From Candidatus Manganitrophaceae bacterium (GTDB lineage Bacteria > Nitrospirota > Nitrospiria > SBBL01 > JAADHI01), in NCBI GenBank assembly GCA_012960925.1, contig DUAG01000002.1:108984-172983 (forward strand): a stretch of DNA of 64,000 nucleotides, written 5' to 3'. Of the stretch, positions 26,478-35,478 are shown one piece after another (the stretch's first letter is position 1; every line of letters begins with the position of its first letter). The translations under genes and the position numbers were made by a program. The notes below the pieces were generated by a model, which did no database searches, was not told the DNA's origin, and saw only the letters and a program-made list of their open reading frames with translations.

Positions 26478-27848
26478 TCATGTGGGGACGGCGACGGTTT
26501 TGGATAGAGGCATTTCAATCCAGACCGTTGTTCCAGATCCTGGCCGGTTTTCCAGATGGATCTTCCCCCCGTGATCTTCTAAAATCCGCTTTGCCAGAGA
26601 AAGTCCCACCCCAACGCCTTTTCGTTTTGATGTGAAAAAGGGTTTAAAAACATTCTTCATCACTTCTTCAGGAATACCGATGCCTGTATCGGTCATTCTG
26701 ATGTCCAGGCGATCTTCCTCCATAGCACGGGTTGATATTGCAAGTTCTCCTCCTTTTGGCATTGCCTCGATCGCATTCTCAATCAGGCTAATGAACACCT
26801 GGTGCAGTCGCTCTGCATCCGCGTCAATATTTGGAGTGTGAGCTTGCAAATCCAGCGTCATTTTAATCTCATATTGTTTCAGCTTTTTTCCCAGGGACTC
26901 AAGCGTTGAGTGCAAAAAACCGTTGAACGGCATTGACGTGTAGGTCCCATCAGACTTTTCGGAATAGACCTGGAGCTCTCGGATAGAAGCGGCTAAACGG
27001 TCACCTTCTAAAGTCATTTCCCTGGCAGTTTGGTGTAACCAGGACGGCGCATCCGTTTCCAGGGCGACTTCTGCCGAGGAACGCATTGAGGCCAAAGGAT
27101 TTCGAATGCCGTGGATGACCGCAGAGGTCAAGTCCCCGACCACGGTTAATTTCTCAGATTCGATCAGTTGTTCTTGTTGCTCCTGCATGACATCGGCCGC
27201 GCGCCTCACGATCCAAAAGAGGGTAGCATACAAGAATAATCCTCCAATAACGGCACTTCTCCAGATGAGACGGTTCCCCCTACTGATTGCGCTGAACAGC
27301 ATGAGGGGGACTTTATACACCTCAAAGACCCCAACGACCTTCCTTTCGTCTTCGCTCCATATCGGGAAATAAAACTCAGCAAAGTAAGGAACTTCCTGAT
27401 CGAATACATGTTCCGCTTTAACCGGTTTTCCGGAAGTGCCGCTCTCGACAACGAGTTCGCCGGAAAGCGCTCGGATCAACTCGGGGTTGGGCATGAAACG
27501 ATGATTAATCATGCGCTTATCATCAGACCAGATGACGGTTCCTTCCAAGTCGTAGACATTGACTCGCACTACCTCTGGCATTGTGGAAATTCGATTGAAA
27601 AAACCAATAAAGACATCCTTTGTCTTCTCGGTATCTTTATCTTCAAAATAGGATATCAGATTTTCTTCTCGAGCAGTGCTCTGGACGAATGCCATTGTTA
27701 CCTCTGCATCGCCCCGAAGGATATTCCGTGTCAGAAAACGTGAGAGGAAAAAGGCTGAAGCGACCGAAATCACGGCGATGCACACGAAGCTTAGAATTGA
27801 GAACCAGTGAAGGAGGTTGAAAGGTTTATTCTGCTTAAATAATTTCAT
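26478..27848 (-). CDS. Sensor histidine kinase, orphan
   Basis: This 456-aa membrane sensor kinase has a first transmembrane helix (residues about 14-36), a periplasmic sensor region (about 37-195), a second helix near 200-222, then the kinase core. The phospho-acceptor H is in A-V-I-H-G-I-R-N-P-L-A-S-M-R. The ATPase domain has N-A-I-E-A-M-P-K-G-G-E, D-T-G-I-G-I-P-E-E-V and G-V-G-L-S-L-A-K motifs. No response regulator is adjacent, so its partner is encoded elsewhere. The signal cannot be read. It is divergent from valS, with 162 bases between them. Confidence 0.9.
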   Translation of the reverse strand: MKLFKQNKPFNLLHWFSILSFVCIAVISVASAFFLSRFLTRNILRGDAEVTMAFVQSTAREENLISYFEDKDTEKTKDVFIGFFNRISTMPEVVRVNVYDLEGTVIWSDDKRMINHRFMPNPELIRALSGELVVESGTSGKPVKAEHVFDQEVPYFAEFYFPIWSEDERKVVGVFEVYKVPLMLFSAISRGNRLIWRSAVIGGLFLYATLFWIVRRAADVMQEQQEQLIESEKLTVVGDLTSAVIHGIRNPLASMRSSAEVALETDAPSWLHQTAREMTLEGDRLAASIRELQVYSEKSDGTYTSMPFNGFLHSTLESLGKKLKQYEIKMTLDLQAHTPNIDADAERLHQVFISLIENAIEAMPKGGELAISTRAMEEDRLDIRMTDTGIGIPEEVMKNVFKPFFTSKRKGVGVGLSLAKRILEDHGGKIHLENRPGSGTTVWIEMPLSKTVAVPT

Positions 27849-28010
27849 ATCGTAAGGGCCCTCTTACGATTGCATTATGATTCAATTATAGCGATTTCCA
27901 ACGGAATTTACCACTGAACCTGATTCTGAGCCAGAAGCCCTTGATCATATTTACTTCAGTGAATCGCCATGCTACTATATTGGATATTTTGTTGTCGATA
28001 AGAGTAAAAG

Positions 28011-30815
28011 ATGTCTAAAAAAAATATCGAAAAGGTATATCAACCGGATCAGGTTGAAGAGAAGTGGATGGTTCTTTGGGAGAAAGATGGTCTTTTTCAT
28101 GCCGATGTCTTATCGGACCGTCAATCCTTCTCCATGGTGATTCCTCCGCCGAATGTGACCGGTTCTCTTCACCTGGGTCATGCCCTGAACAACACCCTCC
28201 AGGACATTCTGGCCCGATGGAAAAGGATGTGCGGTTATAACGTTCTCTGGTTGCCGGGGATGGATCATGCCGGGATCGCGACCCAGAATGTTGTCGAGCG
28301 GCAGTTGGCGAAAGAGGGGAGTGATCGCCGGGCACTGGGTCGTGATGGGTTCATCGAACGGGTGTGGGAGTGGAAGCAGGCCTCCGGGGGAACTATCTTA
28401 AAGCAGTTGAAGCGACTGGGGGCCTCCTGCGACTGGGAGCGTGAGCGTTTCACGATGGATGAAGGCCTTTCCCGTGCGGTTCAAGAGGTCTTTGTTCAGC
28501 TCTACAAGGAAGGCTTAATTTACCGGGACGAACGGCTGATCAACTTGTGCAGTCGTTGCCGAACGGCCCTCTCTGATATCGAAGTAGAGCATGAAGAGGT
28601 TCAGGGAAAGATGTACCATATCAAATATCCGCTTGCAGATGATCCTGAGACTTTTCTGACCGTGGCAACCACCCGTCCGGAGACGATGCTGGGGGATACC
28701 GCTGTTGCCGTCCATCCTGACGATCCACGCTTCAACCAATTCATCGGAAAAAAGATTCGGCTTCCCTTAACCTTCCGGACGATCCCCATTGTTGGCGATT
28801 CGATCCTGGTCGATCGAGATTTCGGGACAGGCGCCGTCAAAGTGACGCCGGGACATGATTTTAATGACGAAAAGGTTGGCAAGCGACACCATCTTCCCAA
28901 AATTTCTCTAATCGACTGGAATGGAACGATGCACCCCTTCGCTCTGCAGGAAGAGGCCCGGGTGGAGCCTGATCTGCTCAGAGCACTGGCTTCAAAGTCT
29001 ATGGCTGAGGCGAGGGTCATTGTTATTGAACGCTTGGAGGCGGAAGAGTTTCTCCTCAAGGCAGAGGACCACAAGCTTGCCCTGGGAAGATGCTATCGCT
29101 GTAAAACGGTGGTCGAGCCCTTCAATTCTCCTCAATGGTTTGTGAAGGTCAATGACCCTGAAAACTCTCTGGCGCAGCCTGCGATTGATGCGGTTCGCCA
29201 GAAAAAAATTCGTCTCATCCCTGAGTCCTGGGAGGCGAATTATTTTGGATGGATGGAGAATATCGAGGATTGGTGTATCTCCCGCCAGATCTGGTGGGGC
29301 CATAAGATTCCTGTCTGGTATTGCAAGGCCTGTGATGACAAATACCTTCTGGATGTGCCCGGATCTGAAGAGATGATCATTACCCTGGAGGCGACACCGA
29401 TTGTAGGCGCGAAGTCTTGTCCGCGTTGCGGTTCCGATGAACTGGTTCAGGATCCGGATGTGCTCGATACCTGGTTCTCTTCCGCGCTCTGGCCTTTTTC
29501 GACTTCGGGTTGGCCCATCGATCTTCAGCCAAACCCGGAAGGGCGCAAAGAAGCAGAACATCTGCTGGAAAGATTCTATCCGACATCGACCCTGGTCAGC
29601 GGTTTCGATATCCTCTTCTTCTGGGTGGCGCGTATGGCCATGATGGGGCTCCATTTCATGAAAGATGTTCCCTTCAGAGAAGTTTATATTCATGCCCTGG
29701 TTCGCGACGAGGCAGGACAAAAGATGAGCAAGTCGAAGGGGAATGTGATTGACCCGCTCAACGTGATGAAGGAGTATGGGACGGACGCCCTTCGGTTTAC
29801 TCTTGCATCGATGGCCTCCCCCGGCAGAGACATCAAGCTTTCTGCGGGACGTATTGAAGGATACCGGAACTTTGCCAATAAGCTCTGGAACGCGGCCCGC
29901 TTTATCATGATGAACCTCCCCGAAGAAAAGAACGGGGATGATGTCGCACATGTGACGCCCCAGAAAACAGCTGCAGATCTCTGGATTGAGGCACGGCTCT
30001 GCAAAACTTCGATGGCCGTGAACGATGCCCTGGCGCATTATCGTTTCGATGAGGCCTCAAAATATCTTTATCAATTTGTCTGGCACGAGTTCTGTGACTG
30101 GTATCTGGAGATGGTTAAGGTGGATTTTCAGGAAGCAGGTGATGGGTGCGAGCATCCTGTCCTTTTATCAACCTATGAGGCCATCCTGAAACTGCTCCAC
30201 CCTTTTATGCCTTTTATTACGGAGGAGCTTTGGTCTTATCTCGCGAGTCGGGAGGGAAGTATCATGTTGGCCTCTTATCCAGTTAAAGAAGCCGGTACCT
30301 TTGATCCCTCCATGGAGCAGGTTGTACAAGAGGTCATCATCAACACCGTTGAGGCGATTCGGAACCTGCGGGGGGAGATGAATATTTCTCCGTCTGTACG
30401 TATGACGCTCCTGGTGAAGGCAAAAAATGAGAAAGCGGCGGCTGCATTTGAGCGCCATCTTCCCTATATCAAGCGGCTGGGACGGATTTCAGAAGTCACG
30501 ATCGGCTGCGATTTGATAAATCCGGGAATGGCGGCTTCAGTATCGACCTCCCTTGCGGAGATCTATCTTCCCCTGGATGAAGTGCAGTTGCGTGGAGAGA
30601 TTCTTCGGATCGAAAAGAGCCTGAGCAAGGCGGAAAAAGAACTGAGCGCTGTTGAAAAGAAGCTGGAGAACCCCCGTTTTATCACGAATGCCCCGAAAGA
30701 AATCGTTGAAAAAAACAAGGGACAGCGGGATGAATGGCGCGCGGCATCTTCTAAATTGGCCCATGACCTCAAGCATTTTCAGGAACTTCTCTTATCGGAA
30801 AAGGAACCCTCATGA
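28011..30815 (+). CDS. valS: Valine--tRNA ligase
   Basis: ValRS charges tRNA-Val. The 934-aa class I synthetase has the HIGH-type motif H-L-G-H-A-L-N, the K-M-S-K-S-K-G-N motif, an editing domain (with T-T-R-P-E-T-M-L-G-D-T-A), tRNA-binding helices, and the C-terminal coiled coil (about residues 860-930) typical of ValRS. Cysteine pairs (C-K-A-C and C-P-R-C) are inserted near the catalytic core, as in many ValRSs. It overlaps nadC by four bases. Confidence 0.97.
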   Translation: MSKKNIEKVYQPDQVEEKWMVLWEKDGLFHADVLSDRQSFSMVIPPPNVTGSLHLGHALNNTLQDILARWKRMCGYNVLWLPGMDHAGIATQNVVERQLAKEGSDRRALGRDGFIERVWEWKQASGGTILKQLKRLGASCDWERERFTMDEGLSRAVQEVFVQLYKEGLIYRDERLINLCSRCRTALSDIEVEHEEVQGKMYHIKYPLADDPETFLTVATTRPETMLGDTAVAVHPDDPRFNQFIGKKIRLPLTFRTIPIVGDSILVDRDFGTGAVKVTPGHDFNDEKVGKRHHLPKISLIDWNGTMHPFALQEEARVEPDLLRALASKSMAEARVIVIERLEAEEFLLKAEDHKLALGRCYRCKTVVEPFNSPQWFVKVNDPENSLAQPAIDAVRQKKIRLIPESWEANYFGWMENIEDWCISRQIWWGHKIPVWYCKACDDKYLLDVPGSEEMIITLEATPIVGAKSCPRCGSDELVQDPDVLDTWFSSALWPFSTSGWPIDLQPNPEGRKEAEHLLERFYPTSTLVSGFDILFFWVARMAMMGLHFMKDVPFREVYIHALVRDEAGQKMSKSKGNVIDPLNVMKEYGTDALRFTLASMASPGRDIKLSAGRIEGYRNFANKLWNAARFIMMNLPEEKNGDDVAHVTPQKTAADLWIEARLCKTSMAVNDALAHYRFDEASKYLYQFVWHEFCDWYLEMVKVDFQEAGDGCEHPVLLSTYEAILKLLHPFMPFITEELWSYLASREGSIMLASYPVKEAGTFDPSMEQVVQEVIINTVEAIRNLRGEMNISPSVRMTLLVKAKNEKAAAAFERHLPYIKRLGRISEVTIGCDLINPGMAASVSTSLAEIYLPLDEVQLRGEILRIEKSLSKAEKELSAVEKKLENPRFITNAPKEIVEKNKGQRDEWRAASSKLAHDLKHFQELLLSEKEPS

Positions 30816-31696
30816 GTGATTCCTTTCTCCTCAATGATCTCGTGAAACGGGCGCTGGCAGAAGATCTGGGCTATGGCGACAGAACGACAGAGGCCCTCTT
30901 TCCCTCTCCTCTTGCGGCGACAGGGTTTATTGTTGCAAAGGAAGACCTCGTCCTTGCGGGACTCGACTTGGTTCGGGTTGTTTTTCAGACTTTGGATCCG
31001 TCCGTTATTTTTGAAGAGAAATATGCCTCAGGTGAAAAAGTGGAAAAGGGCGCTCAGATTGCCCAGGTTTCCGGAGATGCACGGATTTTATTGAAAGGGG
31101 AACGCACCGCGCTCAACTTTCTCCAACGTCTCTCAGGGATTGCGACGCTGACCTGCCGCTTTGTTGACCGGACTCAGGGGACCTCGGCCCGAATTGTTGA
31201 TACAAGAAAAACCACACCGGGATTACGTGCTTGTGAAAAGGAGGCGGTCCGCTATGGAGGTGGAAGGAATCACCGCTTCCATTTAGGAGACCTGATCCTG
31301 ATCAAGGACAATCATATTTTATTGGGCGGGGGTGTCGCACAAGCCATTCGTGCGGTCCGTGCAGCGAAGCCGCATTCCCTGAAAGTTGAGGTAGAGGTCA
31401 GTACATTTTCTGAGCTTGAGGAGGCCTTGCAGGTAGGCGTGGAAATTATCATGCTCGACAACATGCCGCTCAGAGAGATCAAAAAGGCTGTCGGTTTGAT
31501 TAAAGCCAAGGCACCGGAAACGTTGGTGGAGGTTTCCGGTGGAGTTAATCTGGAGCATGTCTCTAAAATTGCAGCCTGCGGTGTTGATCTGATCTCCGTC
31601 GGGGCCTTAACGCACTCGGCACCCGCAGTGGATATCAGCTTTGATATCACCCCGGCTTCGCGTCCTTCTGGCCGGAGATCTCCTGTCGGAGCGTAA
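30812..31696 (+). CDS. nadC: Nicotinate-nucleotide pyrophosphorylase (carboxylating)
   Basis: NadC converts quinolinate and PRPP to nicotinate mononucleotide in NAD synthesis. The 294-aa protein has the conserved L-G-Y-G-D-R-T-T and D-T-R-K-T-T-P-G-L-R motifs and H-R-F-H-L-G-D at the active site. The start overlaps valS (ATGA). The stop codon lies within the left arm of hairpin element A2, so the two have become fused end to end. Confidence 0.95.
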   Translation: MSDSFLLNDLVKRALAEDLGYGDRTTEALFPSPLAATGFIVAKEDLVLAGLDLVRVVFQTLDPSVIFEEKYASGEKVEKGAQIAQVSGDARILLKGERTALNFLQRLSGIATLTCRFVDRTQGTSARIVDTRKTTPGLRACEKEAVRYGGGRNHRFHLGDLILIKDNHILLGGGVAQAIRAVRAAKPHSLKVEVEVSTFSELEEALQVGVEIIMLDNMPLREIKKAVGLIKAKAPETLVEVSGGVNLEHVSKIAACGVDLISVGALTHSAPAVDISFDITPASRPSGRRSPVGA

Positions 31697-31832
31697 CTAT
31701 TCAGCATGGGCAGATTTTTCTTCAGGGTAAGACACGAGGAGCAGAAAACCGGAGCGTATGTGTATACGCGAGGATTTGAGCACCGCAGCAACGCAGCCAT
31801 GGAGGAAAAGATGGGTGTGCTGAATAGTTACG
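31692..31832 (+). repeat. Hairpin element, family A, copy 2
   Basis: The arms CGTAACTATTCAGCA (31692-31706) and TGCTGAATAGTTACG (31818-31832) are perfect 15-bp complements. The inner hairpin is GCGTAT/ATACGC (31754-31769), followed by GAGGATTTGAGCACC, AGCAACGCAGCCATGGAGG and AAGATGGG, as in copy A1. It fills the nadC-birA gap and starts inside the nadC stop region. Confidence 0.9.
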
Positions 31833-31848
31833 TCGGAGGGGAGGGGCC

Positions 31849-32667
31849 ATGACGCTTGACCTGGAAAAAATTGAAAGCCACCGATTGTCTCACCCAGGAC
31901 TGCGTGAAATGATCCGGGAGATCCTCTTTTTTGAACGGGTCGAGTCAACAAATCGCGTCGCGCTCGACATGGCCGCTGATGGAATGCCAGGGGGGCTGCT
32001 CATCCTTTCCGATTCTCAACGAAAGGGGAAGGGGCGACTGGACCGACCTTGGTTTTCGCCCGCCGGAGCCAATCTCTATTTTTCCCTACTTCTCCGTCCT
32101 TACCTTTCCCCCAGAGACTTTCCCCTGTTTTCTATGGCGGCTTCTTTGGCCCTGTGCGACAGTATCCATCGGGCCACCGGATTGCACCCAGAGATCAAAT
32201 GGCCGAATGACATCCTCATTGAGGAGAAAAAGCTTGCAGGCATCCTGCTGGAATCAAAAACAGCGGGGGCGGAGACGACGCCCCTGATCATCGGAATCGG
32301 GGTCAATGTCAATGTGGGCCCGGATAGTTTCCCTACAGATTTGCAGAAATCCGCCACCTCTCTTAAGGCGGTTCTGGGGCATCCGATCGATCGAACGGAT
32401 CTTCTGAATATAATCCTTGAGGGGCTTGCCGAGCAAGTCAGCCTTTTACAGGACGGAAAGAAAGATCTTCTGATACAGCGGATACAAAAAGAATGTGCAA
32501 CCCTTGGGAAAAAGGTCCGTGTGAATACCCTCCGGCAGGAATTTGAAGGGTTTGCTGAAGAGATCGATGACGATGGGGCGCTTCTACTTAGAATGGGGGA
32601 TGGACGCCGCAGAAGAATTCGAATCGGAGACATTACCCACCTTCGTGAGGCCTCTGGGCGCAACTGA
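31849..32667 (+). CDS. birA: Biotin--[acetyl-CoA-carboxylase] ligase, no HTH domain
   Basis: BirA attaches biotin to the carrier protein of acetyl-CoA carboxylase and similar enzymes. The 272-aa protein has the motif G-K-G-R-L-D-R-P-W (normally GRGRxxRxW) and K-W-P-N-D-I-L-I, followed by a C-terminal cap. The N-terminal winged helix of E. coli BirA is missing, so it is a ligase without a repressor role. A strong G-rich ribosome site (GGAGGGGAGGGG) precedes the ATG. coaX starts 5 bases after its stop. Confidence 0.93.
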   Translation: MTLDLEKIESHRLSHPGLREMIREILFFERVESTNRVALDMAADGMPGGLLILSDSQRKGKGRLDRPWFSPAGANLYFSLLLRPYLSPRDFPLFSMAASLALCDSIHRATGLHPEIKWPNDILIEEKKLAGILLESKTAGAETTPLIIGIGVNVNVGPDSFPTDLQKSATSLKAVLGHPIDRTDLLNIILEGLAEQVSLLQDGKKDLLIQRIQKECATLGKKVRVNTLRQEFEGFAEEIDDDGALLLRMGDGRRRRIRIGDITHLREASGRN

Positions 32668-32671
32668 CTCC

Positions 32672-33451
32672 ATGGAGAATGAGAAAAATTTACTTGCCCT
32701 TGATATCGGAAACACGAATATCGTTTGTGGGCTATTTGAAGGTCAAAAGCTGCTTGGGGAGTGCCGTCTAGAGACGATCCCCCCTCGGACCTATGATGAA
32801 TATGCGACCCTCCTGAGCGACTTCCTCTCTTCTCTGAAGATGGCTTTTTCTGACATCAGCGACGTGATTCTTTCTAGCGTTGTTCCAGAACGAACCCCGA
32901 TCTTACAGCAATTCACTGAAAAATATATATCATCAAGGGCCATGGTCGTGTCGCATTTGACCCGGACAGGGTTGAAGATTCAATGTCGCCGTCCTGAAGA
33001 GGTCGGTGCAGATCGGATTGTCAACGCGGCGGCGGCCTACGCTCTCTATGGCGGACCGGTAGTCATTGTCGATTTTGGGACGGCGACTACCTTCTGTGTT
33101 GTTTCCAAAGAAGGGGGCTACGCCGGGGGAGTGATTGCGCCGGGTTTATCGCTTTCGGCGGAGGCACTCTTCTCCAATGCGGCCAAACTTCCAAGGGTTG
33201 TATTGAAAAAACCCGATGAGGTGATCGGAAAAGAAACGGTGTCTAGTATGCAGTCTGGTATTGTTTTCGGACATATCGGCCTCGTCAACGAGATCCTCAT
33301 CCGTATTCATGATGAGATCGGAAAAAAAATGCGCGTCGTGGCGACTGGGGGATTGGCCGGGCTCATTGCTTCCGAATGTCCATTGATTTCTGAACTCAGG
33401 CCGACCTTGACTTTGGAAGGACTCATGATTATCTATAGAATGAACCGGTAA
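32672..33451 (+). CDS. coaX: Type III pantothenate kinase
   Basis: CoaX phosphorylates pantothenate, the first step of coenzyme A synthesis. The 259-aa protein has D-I-G-N-T-N-I-V-C-G-L-F, G-A-D-R-I-V-N-A and V-D-F-G-T-A-T-T-F, all type III motifs. ATG 32672 is chosen over the longer frame to 32543 because the extension overlaps birA and lacks similarity. It is probably co-transcribed with birA. Confidence 0.94.
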   Translation: MENEKNLLALDIGNTNIVCGLFEGQKLLGECRLETIPPRTYDEYATLLSDFLSSLKMAFSDISDVILSSVVPERTPILQQFTEKYISSRAMVVSHLTRTGLKIQCRRPEEVGADRIVNAAAAYALYGGPVVIVDFGTATTFCVVSKEGGYAGGVIAPGLSLSAEALFSNAAKLPRVVLKKPDEVIGKETVSSMQSGIVFGHIGLVNEILIRIHDEIGKKMRVVATGGLAGLIASECPLISELRPTLTLEGLMIIYRMNR

Positions 33452-33554
33452 GGCGGTTTACTTTTTCGTGCTTACGAGACCCATATTTAAATGGTATCCT
33501 ATTGTAAAATAAGAGTAAAAGTTGTTGTAGGGGAGATGGGTTCAGGCAGGGCGC

Positions 33555-33582
33555 TTGACAGCAAAAGAGACCGTCTGATAGT
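33555..33582 (+). promoter_or_regulatory. Predicted heat-shock operon promoter
   Basis: TTGACA (33555-33560) and GATAGT (33577-33582) are separated by 16 bases. The CIRCE operator begins five bases after, so HrcA bound there would block initiation. The match at -10 is only moderate. Confidence 0.6.
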
Positions 33583-33586
33583 TTAA

Positions 33587-33613
33587 TTAGCACTCTCGTG
33601 GGAGGAGTGCTAA
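33587..33613. promoter_or_regulatory. CIRCE operator for HrcA
   Basis: TTAGCACTC, nine bases, then GAGTGCTAA: a perfect match to the CIRCE consensus. It sits just ahead of hrcA, so the whole hrcA-grpE-dnaK-dnaJ unit is expected to be repressed by HrcA at normal temperature and released on heat stress. Confidence 0.96.
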
Positions 33614-33642
33614 TTTTGTGATGTTGTATATTGTCGGGGTTT

Positions 33643-34686
33643 ATGGAACTAGATGATCGAACTAAGCGTGTTCTGAGGGCAGTTGTCCTTTCTTACATTG
33701 AGACGGCCCATCCGGTGGGTTCCCATGCGGTCATCCAGAACTCGAATTTTGGCGTAAGCTCTGCAACGATACGAAGTATTATGGCGGATTTGGGTGAGGG
33801 GGGATTTTTGTCTCAACCCCATCCATCGGCAGGCCGCGTTCCGACGGAAAAAGGGTATCGATTTTATGTCGATACCCTTCTTGAGGAAGAGACGTTTCAG
33901 AACCACGAAGATGAGATTCTGAAACAGGCCGCATTACTCGTGAAGCACGAAGATATGGCGGCCCTCCTTCAGGATACTTCTAAACTACTTTCCGACCTCA
34001 CGCATTATATGGGGATTGTGACTGTGCCCAAATTTTCCGCAACGAGGGTCAAGCATATTGAATTTATTCGTTTGCGTAAAAACTGTGTGATGACGATTTC
34101 TGTCTCTGAGGAAGGGTTCATCCAGAACCGGTTTTTTGAGATGGTGAATGATCTTTCTCAGAAAGAATTAAACCGTATTTCCAACTACTTAAATACGCTC
34201 TATAAAGGGATGAGCCTCCAGGATGTCAGGAAAGCTCTTATGGGGCAGATCCAGAAGATGAAAGATCTCTATGATCAGCTCCAGCGTGAGACGCTCGAAT
34301 TGACCAAACAAGCCACCCAGAATGGTGAACAGGCGGATGAGGGAGAGTTGTATATGGATGGAACGGCTCATATGCTTGATCTTCCAGATTTTAGTGATTC
34401 TAAAATCATGAAGGGGCTTCTGAAGGCCTTTGAGAAAAAGCGCGTGATCTTGCAGCTTCTGGAAAGGCATATCAATAGTGAGGGGGTTCAGGTCTTTATT
34501 GGAGCGGAAAACCCATTTTTGGGGGATCATCATTGTAGTCTGGTGGTGTCTCCCTATAAACGTGGGAATCGTATCTTGGGTGCACTCGGGGTCATTGGCC
34601 CGACCCGTATGGCTTATTCAAAGGTGATCCCTCTGGTCGATATGGCGGCGAAACAAGTCAGTCGCCTACTTGAGGAAAGTACTTAG
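33643..34686 (+). CDS. hrcA: Heat-inducible transcription repressor HrcA
   Basis: HrcA represses chaperone genes by binding CIRCE. The 347-aa protein has the N-terminal winged helix (L-R-A-V-V-L-S-Y-I-E-T-A-H-P-V-G-S-H and S-S-A-T-I-R-S-I-M-A-D-L) and the C-terminal GAF-like domain (V-I-G-P-T-R-M-A-Y-S-K-V-I-P-L). ATG 33643, with GGGG just ahead, is preferred to TTG 33631. A CIRCE lies 29 bases upstream, giving autoregulation. grpE follows after 20 bases. Confidence 0.95.
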   Translation: MELDDRTKRVLRAVVLSYIETAHPVGSHAVIQNSNFGVSSATIRSIMADLGEGGFLSQPHPSAGRVPTEKGYRFYVDTLLEEETFQNHEDEILKQAALLVKHEDMAALLQDTSKLLSDLTHYMGIVTVPKFSATRVKHIEFIRLRKNCVMTISVSEEGFIQNRFFEMVNDLSQKELNRISNYLNTLYKGMSLQDVRKALMGQIQKMKDLYDQLQRETLELTKQATQNGEQADEGELYMDGTAHMLDLPDFSDSKIMKGLLKAFEKKRVILQLLERHINSEGVQVFIGAENPFLGDHHCSLVVSPYKRGNRILGALGVIGPTRMAYSKVIPLVDMAAKQVSRLLEEST

Positions 34687-34706
34687 AACATTTTCTAGGA
34701 GGCAGG

Positions 34707-35372
34707 GTGGTAAATCAGGACGAAGATAAGACGGAACCTTCGAATGAAGGGTCTCCTTCTCCAGAGGAAGATCAAAACGGTCCGGATGAGATGGTGGAAG
34801 CGGTCCCGTCCACATCTGAAGACGAGCGTTTCATGCAGTTGGAAGAAGAGCTAAAGCGCCTTCAATCCGAGACTGAAGAGAAGGATCAGGCCGTGAAGGA
34901 CGCCCATGAGCGCACACTTCGGGTCATGGCCGACCTTGAAAATTATAAGAAGAGGATTCAAAAGGATCAGATTGAACAAGCAAAATTTGCGAATGAGAGG
35001 CTGATCAAGGAGCTTCTTCCTGTCCTGGATAATCTGGAAAGGGCGCTCTCGCATTCAAAGGAGACAGAAGATCCCGAAAAAATTATTGAAGGCGTGGAAC
35101 TGATTCATAAAGGCGTATTGTCGGTCCTGGAAAAGTTCAATGTCCGGCCCATCGAGAGTCTCGGTAAACCCTTTGATCCCTTCCACCATCAATCGGTTGG
35201 GCAGATTGAGGCGGAGGCGGACTCTGAGATTGAAGACAATCAGGTGGTCGTGGAGAGTCAAAAGGGGTATTTCTTGAATGATCGGGTTTTAAGGCCGGCT
35301 CTGGTCCTTGTCTCAAAGAAAAAAGCACTTTCCAGTGTAAAAGAGGAGATGCCAGAGGATCATGGCCCGTAG
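34707..35372 (+). CDS. grpE: Nucleotide exchange factor GrpE
   Basis: GrpE releases ADP from DnaK. The 221-aa protein has an acidic, disordered N-terminus (residues 1-45), a long coiled coil (about 45-110, with A-D-L-E-N-Y-K-K-R-I) and a C-terminal beta domain with the motif F-D-P-F-H-H-Q-S-V. The start is GTG 34707 preceded by AGGAGG. It lies between hrcA and dnaK, the usual order. Confidence 0.95.
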   Translation: MVNQDEDKTEPSNEGSPSPEEDQNGPDEMVEAVPSTSEDERFMQLEEELKRLQSETEEKDQAVKDAHERTLRVMADLENYKKRIQKDQIEQAKFANERLIKELLPVLDNLERALSHSKETEDPEKIIEGVELIHKGVLSVLEKFNVRPIESLGKPFDPFHHQSVGQIEAEADSEIEDNQVVVESQKGYFLNDRVLRPALVLVSKKKALSSVKEEMPEDHGP

Positions 35373-35478
35373 AGGGTCATACTGAGAGAATCTGGTTGAA
35401 AGTTCATACGAAAATGGTCGAAGCGCCTCTATTGATGTGTATACGGCTGCAATAATTGTCTTATTTAAGGAGGGAAAC

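Noticed and set aside
27849..28010. A T-box leader ahead of valS
   Set aside because: Neither a T-box motif nor a specifier-loop and terminator pair can be recognised, and the gap is short.
28992..30038. A 348-aa frame on the minus strand opposite valS
   Set aside because: It is an antisense shadow of the conserved valS gene. It has no recognisable domain, ribosome site or neighbour on that strand.
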